Both the position numbers and the translations under genes were made by a program. A stretch of DNA of 50,516 bases, taken from the NCBI GenBank assembly GCA_902608385.1, contig CACLNT010000011.1, positions 1 to 50,516 of the forward strand. Reading direction: 5' to 3'. The stretch comes from an uncultured Pelagibacteraceae bacterium. Lineage in GTDB: Bacteria; Pseudomonadota; Alphaproteobacteria; Pelagibacterales; Pelagibacteraceae. The notes beneath the pieces were generated by a model. The model did not search any database. It was not told the origin of the DNA and was given only the letters and a program-made list of their open reading frames with translations. Positions 23,162 through 32,728 of the stretch are shown here, piece by piece (the first letter of the stretch is position 1; each line of letters begins with the position of its first letter).

Positions 23162-24028
23162 TTAAAATTTTTTACTAAAAAATGATTGAAATAAAATTGA
23201 AAAAATAATAATACTTCCTCCAATAACTACAGCTGCTGGTGGCACTTCGTTAATAAACAACCAAGCCCACAAAGGTCCAAAAACAGATTCTATTAGCATC
23301 ATAATTCCTACTATCGCAGCTGGAGTTGTTTGAGATCCCACGGTAATTAAAATGAAACCAAATCCAATTTGGAAAAACCCTGCAAATGAAGCCAAGAAAA
23401 GATCATGAATGGATATTGATAATTGTCCTGCAATAAAAAATCCAATTATTGCAGCTACAATTCCAGCAGTAAATTGTGCTGGTACCATGTCTACATTAGG
23501 ATATTTTCTAATTACAATAACAAGCACTGCAAAAGATATTGGCATTATAAATGCAACAATATTTCCTAAAAATTGTTCACTAGATTGAATGGATAAAGAG
23601 CTTCCAAGTATTAATAAAACTCCTGACATCCCTAAAATTATTGAAATAAAAGTTATTAAATTAATTTTTTCCTTTAAAAAAAAATAGCCAAATAATGCTA
23701 AAAAAATTGTTTCTGTGGTAATTATAAAATTAGCATTTGCGACAGTAGTTGTATACATAGAAAATACATAAGCCACAAAACCCAGGGCTAAAATTAAACC
23801 ACCTACAAAACCAGGCAGACCAGAAACATAAAATGATTTAAAAAAATTTTTTTTATAAGTAAAAAGTAAATATAAAGCTACAAACAACGAGAAAAAAAAT
23901 TGTCTCCAAAAAAGTATCTGCCAAAGATTTGCACCTTCGAAGGATTTAACAATTAACCCTCCAAAACTTAAACAAACAGCTCCAAGAAAAACAAGTAACG
24001 GCCCAGGTAATTTTTTTAATACACTCAT
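23162..24028 (-). CDS. EamA/DMT superfamily transporter
   Basis: 288 residues with ten hydrophobic segments and two EamA-like halves. Signature patches are LGAVCLSFGGLIVKSFEGANLWQILFWRQFFF and LIESVFGPLWAWLFINEVPP. Start overlaps the pxpC stop by 4 bases (ATGA-type), so it is co-expressed with the oxoprolinase genes. It probably exports or imports a small metabolite; the direction is unknown. Confidence 0.88.
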   Translation of the reverse strand: MSVLKKLPGPLLVFLGAVCLSFGGLIVKSFEGANLWQILFWRQFFFSLFVALYLLFTYKKNFFKSFYVSGLPGFVGGLILALGFVAYVFSMYTTTVANANFIITTETIFLALFGYFFLKEKINLITFISIILGMSGVLLILGSSLSIQSSEQFLGNIVAFIMPISFAVLVIVIRKYPNVDMVPAQFTAGIVAAIIGFFIAGQLSISIHDLFLASFAGFFQIGFGFILITVGSQTTPAAIVGIMMLIESVFGPLWAWLFINEVPPAAVVIGGSIIIFSILFQSFFSKKF

Positions 24029-24978
24029 TTAATTTTTTCTAAATAGCTTTTAGTTTCTTTAGAATAAGTTTTAAACAAGCTTTCTGCCTCATCTAGATTT
24101 ACTTCTTTAAATTTTATTTTAGAGCCAGGTATTAATTGAGCAGCTTTATCATGATCAGCTGTTATAATTACTGCAATTTTAGGATAACCACCTATGCTTC
24201 CATGATCTGAAAACATTATAATTGGATTGCCATCCGCTGGGACTTGAACCACCCCTTTAACTAATCCTTCTGATTTAATATTTGTATTAACAATATTCTC
24301 TAATTTTGGACCTTCTAATCTCATTCCCATTCTATCTGACAAATTGGTGACCTGATATTCTTTATTGAAAAAATTATTTTTTGCCTCGTTAGAAAAATAA
24401 TCAAAATTAGTTCCCTTTATAATTCTAATGGTTGTTGCTACTGAATTATTATATTCGATATTTTTTTTTTCAAAATTTTTAACTTCTGGCTTTTTAAGAT
24501 AAATTTTTTCACCTATGGAAAATTTTTCTCCATTATTTGGGCCTATTTTAGCTTTAGTATTTGTTGAATAACTATTCCAAACTTTTTCTATTTTAAAGCC
24601 TCCTTCTACAGCTAAATATCCAAAAACTGAGTTTTTTGTATAAATTAAATCTAACTCCTCATCTTTATTTAAAAAATAATTTTGAAAACATTTACCTTTT
24701 TCAATTATTGAATTTTTTCTAATAATATTAAAATCTATGTTTCCAGTTATAGCAAAATTAACACTGCCATTTTTTAATTTTAATAAAGGACCCTGATAAG
24801 CAAATTCAATCACACCTTCATTAAGATTATTATCAACTAAAGCATTTGATATTTTAAAAATTTTTTGGTCCATGGCTCCACTTATAGTTATTCCAATATG
24901 ATAAAGATTTTTTCTTCCTTGATCTTGAATGCTAGAATTTGTTCCAGCCCTTAATATTTCAAAATATGCTTCAGTCAT
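24025..24978 (-). CDS. pxpC: 5-oxoprolinase subunit C (KipA/AHS2 family)
   Basis: 317 residues. AHS2-domain features include ILRAGTNSSIQDQGRKNLYHIGI at the N-terminus, ITGNIDFNI, then the VTNLSDRMGMRLEG segment and the C-terminal PADGNPIIMFSDHGSIGGYPKIAVI. With PxpB and PxpA it forms the ATP-dependent enzyme that opens 5-oxoproline (pyroglutamate) to glutamate in the cytoplasm. Start overlaps pxpB by 8 bases. Paralogue of the C-terminal fragment at 1-405, which is a different branch. Confidence 0.88.
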   Translation of the reverse strand: MTEAYFEILRAGTNSSIQDQGRKNLYHIGITISGAMDQKIFKISNALVDNNLNEGVIEFAYQGPLLKLKNGSVNFAITGNIDFNIIRKNSIIEKGKCFQNYFLNKDEELDLIYTKNSVFGYLAVEGGFKIEKVWNSYSTNTKAKIGPNNGEKFSIGEKIYLKKPEVKNFEKKNIEYNNSVATTIRIIKGTNFDYFSNEAKNNFFNKEYQVTNLSDRMGMRLEGPKLENIVNTNIKSEGLVKGVVQVPADGNPIIMFSDHGSIGGYPKIAVIITADHDKAAQLIPGSKIKFKEVNLDEAESLFKTYSKETKSYLEKIK

Positions 24979-25657
24979 TCCAATTTAAATATTCTTCTTT
25001 GGTTATTTTATAAAAGCTTACTTTGTCTCCAGGTTTAATTAGCGCAGGATTGTTTAAATCTACCTTATTAAAAATCTTTTTTGGTGTGTTTCCTACAATG
25101 TTCCATCCTCCTGGGCTTTCAAAAGTATAAATGTTACAAAACTGTTCTGTTAAACCCACAGATCCTTTTGGAACTTTAACCCGAGGAGTTTTTAATCTAT
25201 CAACTCTTATGTTTTCATCTATATCGCCTAAAAAAGGCATTCCCGCTATGAATCCGGTCATATAACAAAAATATTCTTTTGCAAAAAATAAACTTAAAAT
25301 CTCTTCTGAGCTAGTTTTCAATTTTTTTGATAAAATCAATAAATCTAGTGCGTATTTTTCTTCACAGCACACAGGTACTTCTATTTTTTTAGATTTTTTT
25401 TTTTTGTTATTTAAAATTTTTATAGTTTCTATTTTATTTTTTATTTCTTGAAAATTAGTTATAGATAAATCAAAACTTACTATCAGCTTATTATAAGATG
25501 GAGATAGATTTGTAATGCCTTGAATACTTTTATCTTCAGCCAACTTTTTTAAATGATTAAAATAACTAATTACATACGAATTAATCTTTTCATTAACTTC
25601 TTTGCCAAAATCACAATATAACGCTGCGTCACCAAGATTTGATATATTTTTAATCAT
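24971..25657 (-). CDS. pxpB: 5-oxoprolinase subunit B (KipI/AHS1 family)
   Basis: 228 residues. AHS1 signs: NLGDAALYCDFGKEVNEKIN at the start, IEVPVCCEEKYALDL, then FCYMTGFIAGMPFLGDID and the tail PGGWNIVGNTPKKIF...LIKPGDKVSF. Partner of PxpC and PxpA. The gene is divergent from pxpA with only 27 bases between start codons, so both promoters must overlap coding sequence. Confidence 0.87.
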   Translation of the reverse strand: MIKNISNLGDAALYCDFGKEVNEKINSYVISYFNHLKKLAEDKSIQGITNLSPSYNKLIVSFDLSITNFQEIKNKIETIKILNNKKKKSKKIEVPVCCEEKYALDLLILSKKLKTSSEEILSLFFAKEYFCYMTGFIAGMPFLGDIDENIRVDRLKTPRVKVPKGSVGLTEQFCNIYTFESPGGWNIVGNTPKKIFNKVDLNNPALIKPGDKVSFYKITKEEYLNWND

Positions 25658-25664
25658 GTCATGT

Positions 25665-25670
25665 TATACT
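25665..25670 (+). promoter_or_regulatory. Candidate extended -10 element of pxpA
   Basis: TATACT preceded by TGT (TG-N extension) lies 14 bases before the pxpA ATG and inside the 27-base divergent spacer. Five of six bases match the consensus. The resulting leader would be only about 7-8 bases. No clear -35 is seen, which is tolerable for an extended -10. Confidence 0.35.
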
Positions 25671-25684
25671 CTAGAGTTTAAATT

Positions 25685-26458
25685 ATGGAAATTAATATCA
25701 ATTGTGATTTAGGTGAAAAATCAAAGTTTCATTCTACAGAAAATGATCCTGATTTATTAAGTATTGTTAATTCAGCTAATATAGCATGCGGGTATCATGC
25801 GGGTGATGAAGAAACAATGGATATGACTATAAAAATATCAAAATCAAATGGTGTTAGTATTGGAGCTCATCCGTCTTTTAATGATCCCGAAAATTTTGGA
25901 AGAAAAAAAGTTAACCTATCATCTTCTGAAGTAAATAAATTAATTATTGATCAATATGAAATATTACAGAAAGTTGCTCAAAAATATGATGAAAAAGTTA
26001 CCCATATTAAGCCCCATGGAGCTCTTAATAATATGGCTTGTGAAGATTTTGAATTAGCTAACACAATTGCAAAAGCAATTAATGATATTGACAAAAATAT
26101 AATTTTTCTGGTTCCTACTGGTTCAAAAATGGAGAGTGCTGCTAAAAAATTTAATATGAAAATTGCATGTGAAATTTTTGCTGATAGAAACTACGAAGAT
26201 GATGGCAATCTTGTTTCAAGATCAAAAGACCATGCTTTAATAACAAATCCTGAGGTTGCAAAAAAACATGTTTTAAGCATGGTTAAAAATCAGGCTATAA
26301 ATTGCTATTCTGGAAAGCAGATACCTTGTGAAATTGACTCTGTTTGCATACATGGAGATAATCAAAGTTCACTTGCTACTGCTAAATCTATAAGAGAAAA
26401 TTTGATATCTAATGGTTTAATTTTAAAACCATTAAACAAAATGAAAAAATTTAACTAA
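25685..26458 (+). CDS. pxpA: 5-oxoprolinase subunit A (LamB/YcsF family)
   Basis: 257 residues, full length. Family motifs: NINCDLGEKS at the start, NIACGYHAGDEETM, GAHPSFNDPENFGRKK and THIKPHGALNNMA, with the late SVCIHGDNQSS. It is the subunit that binds and cleaves the lactam ring. Divergent from pxpB/pxpC but evidently one functional set. A hairpin terminator follows the stop. Confidence 0.93.
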   Translation: MEININCDLGEKSKFHSTENDPDLLSIVNSANIACGYHAGDEETMDMTIKISKSNGVSIGAHPSFNDPENFGRKKVNLSSSEVNKLIIDQYEILQKVAQKYDEKVTHIKPHGALNNMACEDFELANTIAKAINDIDKNIIFLVPTGSKMESAAKKFNMKIACEIFADRNYEDDGNLVSRSKDHALITNPEVAKKHVLSMVKNQAINCYSGKQIPCEIDSVCIHGDNQSSLATAKSIRENLISNGLILKPLNKMKKFN

Positions 26459-26470
26459 CCAATATTTACA

Positions 26471-26507
26471 AAAAAAAGGCCCAACATTAAATGTATGGGC
26501 CTTTTTT
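26471..26507. terminator. Bidirectional rho-independent terminator between pxpA and NCS1 permease
   Basis: A strong hairpin with arms AAAAAAGGCCCA and TGGGCCTTTTTT around a short loop that itself can pair (ACAT/ATGT). U-tracts exist in both directions, so it can end both pxpA (+) and the permease gene (-), which converge here. Confidence 0.88.
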
Positions 26508-26524
26508 AAATTAATTTAAATTAT

Positions 26525-27979
26525 CTATTTTTTGTTTGAAATACCAAGATGTATTAATGCTCCTAAAGCAGCTCCAATCATCCAAGCATATCCTCCGCCA
26601 CCACCTAAGTTAGCGAAGAAACTTATTAATCCATCAAAAATTAAAATGTTTGGCCAAACCGTACCAACTGCAATATAGCCAGATATAATCCAAGCTAACA
26701 TTCCTTTGTGGTTAAAGCCATCGTTGTAATAATATTTTCCTCTAGGACGTGCATCAAATAAATCACTAACACTTAGTTTTTCTTTCTTGATGATATAATA
26801 GTCAGTTATCATAATACCAAATACAGGTGCAAGAATTGCCCCAAGTGTATTTACAAAAGGGAACATTCCCATTTGTGTAATTACTGAAACCCACAAAGCA
26901 CCAATAATAAAACCACATATTGCTGTAATTAATCCACCCATTCTAAAATTTATTTTACTAGGGATTAAGTTAGCAAGGTCATATGCGGGAGGTATAAAGT
27001 TTGCTACCATGTTAATTCCAACTGTAGCTGAAAAGAATGCAAATGCCGCTATAAGCGTAAGAAACATATTATCAACTTTTGCAACCATATCGGTAGGTTG
27101 TGCAATATATTCGCCAAACACTGCAATAGTTCCACCAGTAATCATTAAAGTAATAAAAGAGAAGAAAATAACGTTACCTACTAATCCCCATAGATTACCT
27201 TTTTTCATTTCTTCTTCATTTTTAACAAATCTAGCAAAGTCACCAAAATTTATTACTACTGCTGCAAAGTATCCAACCATAATAGAAAATACTGCAAGAA
27301 AAGCTCCAAATGATCCTAAGCCTTCAAAACCACCCGAACGTTCTCCTCCAGAGAATATTTCTCCAACTTCTGATATAAGACCTCCGCCAGCTTGTGCCCA
27401 AATAGCTAACATTAAAACTATCATAACTATATAAACTGCAGGTCCAGCAAAGTTTAAGAATCTTTTAATTAAATCTATTCCTTGCCAGAATAAATATACT
27501 TGGAAAAGTGAAACAAATATAAATGAAATCCACATTATATTTGTCATACCTAAAAAATTGCCACTTCCACTTGATCCTGTAACTCCCATAATTAAGAGTG
27601 CTACAGCTGTTGATGCTGCATAAGTTTGTGCTCCATACCAAAACATTGCAACAAGTCCTCGTGCCATGGCTGGAAAGTTTGCTCCAAAGACACCCATACT
27701 AACTCTTGCAAATACAGGGTAAGGAATTCCATGTTTAACACTTGGTTTTCCTGATAGGTTTACAAGCCACATAATAAAAAATCCTGCAAGAATTAATGCA
27801 AGAAATACAGCCCAACCATTTAGTCCTGAAGCTAAAAATAACGATGCTGCCAAAGTATAACCAAATAAACTCTGAACATCGTTTGCCCATACGTTAAAAA
27901 TCTCAAACCAACCCCATTTTTTATCCTTACTCGGTGTTGGAGCTAGATCTTTGTTGTATAGTTTTGACGATCTACTCAT
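26525..27979 (-). CDS. NCS1-family nucleobase:cation symporter-like permease
   Basis: 484 residues with about 12 membrane segments. Near the N-terminus it reads DLAPTPSKDKKWGWFEIFNVWANDVQSLFGYTLAAS, the usual NCS1 opening. GKPSVKHGIPYPVFARVSMGVFGAN and the VINFGDFARFVK segment further support NCS1 (cytosine, allantoin, hydantoin, uracil or thiamine-precursor transport). A strong AAGGAG ribosome site precedes the ATG. Its transcript ends at the shared hairpin. The exact base or related substrate is not readable. Confidence 0.9.
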   Translation of the reverse strand: MSRSSKLYNKDLAPTPSKDKKWGWFEIFNVWANDVQSLFGYTLAASLFLASGLNGWAVFLALILAGFFIMWLVNLSGKPSVKHGIPYPVFARVSMGVFGANFPAMARGLVAMFWYGAQTYAASTAVALLIMGVTGSSGSGNFLGMTNIMWISFIFVSLFQVYLFWQGIDLIKRFLNFAGPAVYIVMIVLMLAIWAQAGGGLISEVGEIFSGGERSGGFEGLGSFGAFLAVFSIMVGYFAAVVINFGDFARFVKNEEEMKKGNLWGLVGNVIFFSFITLMITGGTIAVFGEYIAQPTDMVAKVDNMFLTLIAAFAFFSATVGINMVANFIPPAYDLANLIPSKINFRMGGLITAICGFIIGALWVSVITQMGMFPFVNTLGAILAPVFGIMITDYYIIKKEKLSVSDLFDARPRGKYYYNDGFNHKGMLAWIISGYIAVGTVWPNILIFDGLISFFANLGGGGGYAWMIGAALGALIHLGISNKK

Positions 27980-28165
27980 ATTATTATCTCCTTATTAATA
28001 TTAACTAATTTTTTTATTTGAAAACTATGATTATTTTATTGTTAAGTAAATTGTTTTTTGAGAAAAAGACTGATTTTCACAATTTATTAGTGATTAATAA
28101 GTCGAAAAATAGCTAAAATGCTCATATATTGAATTATTATAGAAATTTAATACAATGCTATTAAA
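27980..28165. promoter_or_regulatory. Divergent intergenic region, permease/TerC
   Basis: 186 very A/T-rich bases upstream of two divergent genes. An AAGGAG ribosome site is present for the permease. No manganese (yybP-ykoY) riboswitch or other structured RNA was recognised before the TerC gene. Confidence 0.4.
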
Positions 28166-28780
28166 TTGATAGAACAATCCATAATATTTTTCCAAATTAT
28201 CTTCATTGATATTGTTATGGCCGCAGATAATGCCATTATCATAGGTCTTATAGCAGCAAACTTTGCTCCAAAAAATAGAAAGCAAATAATAATGTATGGC
28301 GTATTTGCTGCATTTATTTTTAGAATTATTTTTGCGCTTTCAGCAACTTATTTATTTGAATTTGCAATAATTAAGATTATTGGTGGAGCACTATTAGTTT
28401 GGATTGTAAATGACCTTAGACAAGATTTGTTTGGGAAAAAAAAGAAAATTAAATCTCCAACTAAAGTATCCAAAGAACCTTCTTTTATGCAAGGTATGTA
28501 TAAAGTAATTATAGCAGATATAACTTTAAGCTTTGATAATGTTATTGCCGTTGTAGGTGCCGCTAAAGACAATTTTGGATTAATGATTTTTGGTTTATTG
28601 TTGTCTGTTATTTTAATCGGTACTATAGCTACATATTTTGCTGAATACATACAAAAAAATAAATGGATAGGTTATGTTGGTCTTGTTGTTATTCTTATAG
28701 TTGCAATTCAATTAATAATTGGAGGTCTAAACGACTATGGAGTTCTGTCAATAAATGAAACTTTCAAAAAATACTTTTAA
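28166..28780 (+). CDS. TerC/YjbE family integral membrane protein
   Basis: 204 residues with about 6-7 membrane helices. Contains the repeated acidic membrane motifs of TerC proteins: DIVMAADNAIIIG near the start and DITLSFDNVIAVVGAAKDN in the second half. A TTG start is chosen because the upstream ATG in another frame meets a stop at once and no in-frame ATG precedes the first helix. Members export manganese or other divalent metals and help metalate secreted proteins. Converges on panB with one base between stops. Confidence 0.88.
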   Translation: MIEQSIIFFQIIFIDIVMAADNAIIIGLIAANFAPKNRKQIIMYGVFAAFIFRIIFALSATYLFEFAIIKIIGGALLVWIVNDLRQDLFGKKKKIKSPTKVSKEPSFMQGMYKVIIADITLSFDNVIAVVGAAKDNFGLMIFGLLLSVILIGTIATYFAEYIQKNKWIGYVGLVVILIVAIQLIIGGLNDYGVLSINETFKKYF

Positions 28781-28781
28781 T

Positions 28782-29558
28782 TTAATAAGAATATTTTTTT
28801 GAAGGATATTTTTTAGAAATAACTTCTTTTTTAAATTTTTTTATACCTTGATTTATTATTTTTTTTAAATTTACAAATTTCTTTACAAATCTTATGTTCG
28901 TTTCATTTAAACCTAAAAGATCATCAGTTACCAAAACCTGGCCATCACAATATTTTGAAGAACCAATTCCAATGGTTGGTATTTTAATTAGTTTAGTTAT
29001 CATTTTAGCGGTTCCTGACTCAACGCATTCCAAAACTATAGAGAACACACCTAAATTTTGAAGTAATTTTGCATCATTAAGCAATTGTTTTTTTTCTTTT
29101 TCAGTTTTTCCTTTATGCTTAAATTTTCCTTTTACGCTTTGTGGTAAAACACCTATATGACCCATCACAGGCACATTATTTCTAACTAAATGTCTTATAA
29201 TTTTCTTAATCTTAGATCCTCCTTCTAGCTTTACAGCATCGCATTTTGTTTCTTTAATAACTTTAATTGAATTTCTAAGAGCTTCTTTTTTATTTAGAAA
29301 AGTTTTGTATGGCATATCCACAACCATTAAACTTTTTTTTATACCCATTCGAACACTTTTTGAGTGTTCTATCATATTTTTTAGAGTAACTTTTCTAGTT
29401 GTATTGTAGTTGTAAAGAACTGATCCTAGCGAATCACCAACTAAAATTATGTCCGCATGTTTGTCAATTTCGGTTGCAAAGTTTTTTGAATAAGCGGTTA
29501 AACAAATAATTTTCTTTTTGTTTTTTTTTGAAATTATTTTTTTTATTTTTTGTAACAT
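28782..29558 (-). CDS. panB: 3-methyl-2-oxobutanoate hydroxymethyltransferase
   Basis: 258 residues. CLTAYSKNFATEIDKHADIILVGDSLG carries the metal-binding Asp of PanB. Next come MVVDMPY, KLEGGSK and MGHIGVLPQS, with the C-terminal GIGSSKYCDGQVLVTDDLLGL. Adds a hydroxymethyl group from methylene-tetrahydrofolate to ketoisovalerate, first step to pantothenate. It lies 11 bases after the serine hydrolase gene. No panC is seen in this window. Confidence 0.92.
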   Translation of the reverse strand: MLQKIKKIISKKNKKKIICLTAYSKNFATEIDKHADIILVGDSLGSVLYNYNTTRKVTLKNMIEHSKSVRMGIKKSLMVVDMPYKTFLNKKEALRNSIKVIKETKCDAVKLEGGSKIKKIIRHLVRNNVPVMGHIGVLPQSVKGKFKHKGKTEKEKKQLLNDAKLLQNLGVFSIVLECVESGTAKMITKLIKIPTIGIGSSKYCDGQVLVTDDLLGLNETNIRFVKKFVNLKKIINQGIKKFKKEVISKKYPSKKYSY

Positions 29559-29569
29559 ATTTGTTTAAT

Positions 29570-30736
29570 TTAATAATTTTCACATACTATTTCATCAAGC
29601 ATATTAATCATATCTGCTTTATATTTTTCATCAGTTCCCGAAGGAGAATCAATTACAGAAAAATAAGCAGCAACAATTCCAGTTTTTAAATTTATAGCTA
29701 AAAATTGTCCTCCTAATCCTGAATGACCAATCCAATTACCAGATTTCATTGTAGAATTTGAATAGTATAAAAATTTATCTTTTTTTAATTCCATATACTT
29801 CGTGCCTTTATTTTTTAATGTTTGGTCTATAAATGAAGCTGAACCAACTTTTCTATTTCCTACTCCTTGTCCTTTTCTAGAAAATAATAAGCCGTATCTA
29901 AGAAAATCTCTAGTGATTAAACATCCTCCTCCAGATATCCATGGCATAGAATTTCTATCAGTTCCCATATAAAGTGCGTCCTCGAATCCAGCGGCTTCAA
30001 CTGCAGAAAGTAACCAATCTTTCAATGGTTTCCTGCTAACTTTCTCAACTAAAAGTCCTAAAACATCTGTGTTAGCTGATTTATAAAGAGAAAATTCAGA
30101 ATTATTGACAAGATTTTTATCTTTTTTAGCTTCAATTTTATTTAAAAATTCTTCCTGATTTTTTATATCTTCTAAATTTTTTGGAAGTCTCCATCCTATT
30201 ACTGACTCATGTAAATATGATGATGTATATGGATCGGTATAATCTTCTGAGTAAGAATTGTCTATATTCATGTTCAAAATATCTTGAATCTTTGCAGAAC
30301 TATAGCCAGTTCCAATATTAGGCAGGTAATGAGATATGTTTTTATTTAAATCTATCATTTTTTTTTCTAAAAGTTCTCCAATAAATAAATTAATAAACAT
30401 TTTTGTAATTGACATTATTGTTTGTGGTTGTGATTTTGAAAAATCATTAGCATATTTTTCATATAAAATTTCTTGATTTTTTCCTACTATTAAAGAACAA
30501 AAATATTTGTGATTGGTTATTTTTTTAACTGAATTTTTTTTTTCAATGTCTTTATTAAAATTTTCATTTAGTTTTAAAACTAAATCAGATCTAAACAAAA
30601 GACCGTATCTATTTATTTTATGTAAATTTCTATATCCGTCCCGTCTAGTTTCAGGCAAATACCATTTTGCCTTATTGTCTCTCAATAATACAAGGGTTGG
30701 ATTAAGTTCGCTTGTAAGGTTACTTTTTTTGCTCAT
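29570..30736 (-). CDS. Serine hydrolase, beta-lactamase/class C family
   Basis: 388 residues. The nucleophile motif is SITKMF (SxxK) and the second motif is SAN (YKSANTDV). A GHSGLGGQFLA segment near the C-terminus is the third motif region. No clear signal peptide, so probably cytoplasmic esterase or peptidase rather than an antibiotic-resistance enzyme. Shares one base with the guaA stop region upstream, so it is in the guaB-TPR-guaA operon. Confidence 0.85.
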   Translation of the reverse strand: MSKKSNLTSELNPTLVLLRDNKAKWYLPETRRDGYRNLHKINRYGLLFRSDLVLKLNENFNKDIEKKNSVKKITNHKYFCSLIVGKNQEILYEKYANDFSKSQPQTIMSITKMFINLFIGELLEKKMIDLNKNISHYLPNIGTGYSSAKIQDILNMNIDNSYSEDYTDPYTSSYLHESVIGWRLPKNLEDIKNQEEFLNKIEAKKDKNLVNNSEFSLYKSANTDVLGLLVEKVSRKPLKDWLLSAVEAAGFEDALYMGTDRNSMPWISGGGCLITRDFLRYGLLFSRKGQGVGNRKVGSASFIDQTLKNKGTKYMELKKDKFLYYSNSTMKSGNWIGHSGLGGQFLAINLKTGIVAAYFSVIDSPSGTDEKYKADMINMLDEIVCENY

Positions 30737-32313
30737 TATTCTAATTCAATTGTACTTGGTGGTTTAGAAGTAACATCATATACCACTCTATTTATACCTT
30801 TTATGTTATTTACGATTTTATTTGAAATTGTTTGCATAAAATCTTTTTTAAAATTAAAGAAATCTGCTGTCATTCCATCCTCTGATGTAATGGCTCTTAA
30901 GAGACATATGTATTCATATGTCCTATTATCTCCCATTACTCCTACCGTTTTAACGGGCAACAATGCTGCATAAGCTTGCCAAATTTTGTTATATAAATTA
31001 TTTTTTTTTAATTCGTTTATAAAGTAATAATCAGCTTCTTTAAGTATTTTAATTTTTTGACTTGTAATTACTCCAGGTATTCTAATTGCTAAACCTGGTC
31101 CTGGAAATGGATGTCTAAATACAATATTTTTGGAAAGATTAAGTTCCAACCCAAGTTTTCTTACTTCATCTTTAAACAAAAATCTTAAAGGTTCTACTAA
31201 CTTTAGTTTCATTTTTTTAGGTAAACCTCCAACGTTATGATGCGATTTTATTTTTGAAGTTTGACTGCCTGTAACTGATTTGCTTTCAATTAAATCCGGA
31301 TAAAGTGTTCCTTGCGCTAAGAATTTTACATTTTTAATTTTTTTTGCATATCTTTCAAAAATTTCAATAAATAAATTACCAATAATTTTTCTTTTTTTTT
31401 CAGGATTGGAAACATTAGTTAATCTTTTAATAAATTCTTTCTCAGCATTTACATAAATTAAATTGATTTTTAGTTTTTTTTTAAATGTATCCACAACTTG
31501 TTTTGCTTCATTCTTTCTAAGAAGACCTGTATTCACAAAAATACAAATAAGTTTTTTTCCAATTGCTTTACTCAATAATTGAGCAACTACACTACTATCT
31601 ACTCCGCCGGAAAGAGCACAAATAACTTTATTATTTCCTATATAATTCTTAACATCTTTAATTAATTTTAACTTTTGATGCTTGGCTGACCAATTTTTTT
31701 TTATCTTACATATTGAAAATAAAAAATTTTTTAATAGGATTTTACCTTTATTTGTATGAGTTACTTCTGGATGAAATTGAACTCCATAAAATCTTTTTTT
31801 ATGATGTTCAACTATTGTAAATTTAGAATTTTTGCTAGATGCAATAACTTTAAAATCTTTTGGAAGTTTAAATACTTGGTCTGAGTGACTCATCCATACA
31901 TTATTGGTATTTTTTTTATCAAAAAAATTTTTAATTAACTGGCTGTTACCGACCTTTTTAACTTGTGCTAAACCAAATTCTCTATATTTTGATTTTTTAA
32001 CTTTGCCACCTAGTTCTTTAGAAATAATTTGATGACCAAAACATATTCCAAGAATAGGTATATTTAATGAAAGAATTTTTCTATTAAACTTAAATTTATT
32101 ACTATCGTAAACATTTAATGGTCCACCTGATAAAATTATTCCTCTTATGTTATTATTAAATATATTTAAATTATTTGCTTTTTTATGATTAACAATTACA
32201 GAAAAAATGCCAAGTTCTCTTATTCTTCTGGCTATAAGCTGAGTAAATTGAGAACCAAAATCAATAATTAAAATTTTTTTTAAATTATTGTTAAGACTCA
32301 TTTTTTGGTTCAA
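30736..32313 (-). CDS. guaA: GMP synthase (glutamine-hydrolysing)
   Basis: 525 residues. N-terminal glutamine amidotransferase ([17 protein letters not shown]; Cys in [15 protein letters not shown]). ATP pyrophosphatase motif [13 protein letters not shown] and C-terminal dimerisation domain with the [13 protein letters not shown] and [11 protein letters not shown] motifs. Converts XMP to GMP. Two in-frame ATGs exist; the second (at 32301) starts nearer to the first conserved strand. The gene overlaps the TPR-like gene by about 23 bases. Confidence 0.95.
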   Translation of the reverse strand: MNQKMSLNNNLKKILIIDFGSQFTQLIARRIRELGIFSVIVNHKKANNLNIFNNNIRGIILSGGPLNVYDSNKFKFNRKILSLNIPILGICFGHQIISKELGGKVKKSKYREFGLAQVKKVGNSQLIKNFFDKKNTNNVWMSHSDQVFKLPKDFKVIASSKNSKFTIVEHHKKRFYGVQFHPEVTHTNKGKILLKNFLFSICKIKKNWSAKHQKLKLIKDVKNYIGNNKVICALSGGVDSSVVAQLLSKAIGKKLICIFVNTGLLRKNEAKQVVDTFKKKLKINLIYVNAEKEFIKRLTNVSNPEKKRKIIGNLFIEIFERYAKKIKNVKFLAQGTLYPDLIESKSVTGSQTSKIKSHHNVGGLPKKMKLKLVEPLRFLFKDEVRKLGLELNLSKNIVFRHPFPGPGLAIRIPGVITSQKIKILKEADYYFINELKKNNLYNKIWQAYAALLPVKTVGVMGDNRTYEYICLLRAITSEDGMTADFFNFKKDFMQTISNKIVNNIKGINRVVYDVTSKPPSTIELE

Positions 32314-32728
32314 TATTTTTTAATGCCTCGTCAATTACTTTAATTTTTTCACATAGATTTGAACAAATAACTAAAAAATTTTCCTTTAACTCTTTTATCT
32401 TTAGATAGTTTGATTTTTTTAAATAAATATTAATTAGCATGTACACCGCTTCTTCATTGTCAGGTTCTAACAATAAAGTGGTATTTAAATTTTTTTCTTC
32501 CTCTTTCTCATTTTCTTGAAAATTATAAATTTTTGCCAAATATAAGTATGATTTTGCATCTTTTGGATTAAAAACAATATTTCTTTGAAGTAAAAATTTA
32601 GAATCTTCTAATTTTTTTTCATTAAATTTATTTTTAGCCTCTTCAAAAAAATTTTCCTCAGCTAATGATAAATTAAAAAAATTTAAAAATAACGATATGC
32701 ATAAAATTAATTTTACTTTTTTAAACAT
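32291..32728 (-). CDS. Secreted TPR-like small protein
   Basis: 145 residues with an N-terminal signal peptide ([21 protein letters not shown]) and two to three TPR-like helix pairs: [25 protein letters not shown] and [20 protein letters not shown]. Probably periplasmic adaptor. It sits between guaB and guaA, overlapping guaA at its 3' end and abutting guaB by one base, so it is transcribed with them; the link to purine synthesis is unexplained. Confidence 0.78.
   Translation of the reverse strand: MFKKVKLILCISLFLNFFNLSLAEENFFEEAKNKFNEKKLEDSKFLLQRNIVFNPKDAKSYLYLAKIYNFQENEKEEEKNLNTTLLLEPDNEEAVYMLINIYLKKSNYLKIKELKENFLVICSNLCEKIKVIDEALKNIEPKNES

Noticed and set aside
23161..23223. Longer N-terminus of the FAD amine oxidase
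   Set aside because: It would overlap the EamA gene by 62 bases and put a hydrophobic lead before the FAD motif; the GTG at 23160 fits better.
27980..28165. Manganese riboswitch before the TerC gene
   Set aside because: No matching conserved loop or pairing could be seen; the region is unstructured A/T-rich DNA.
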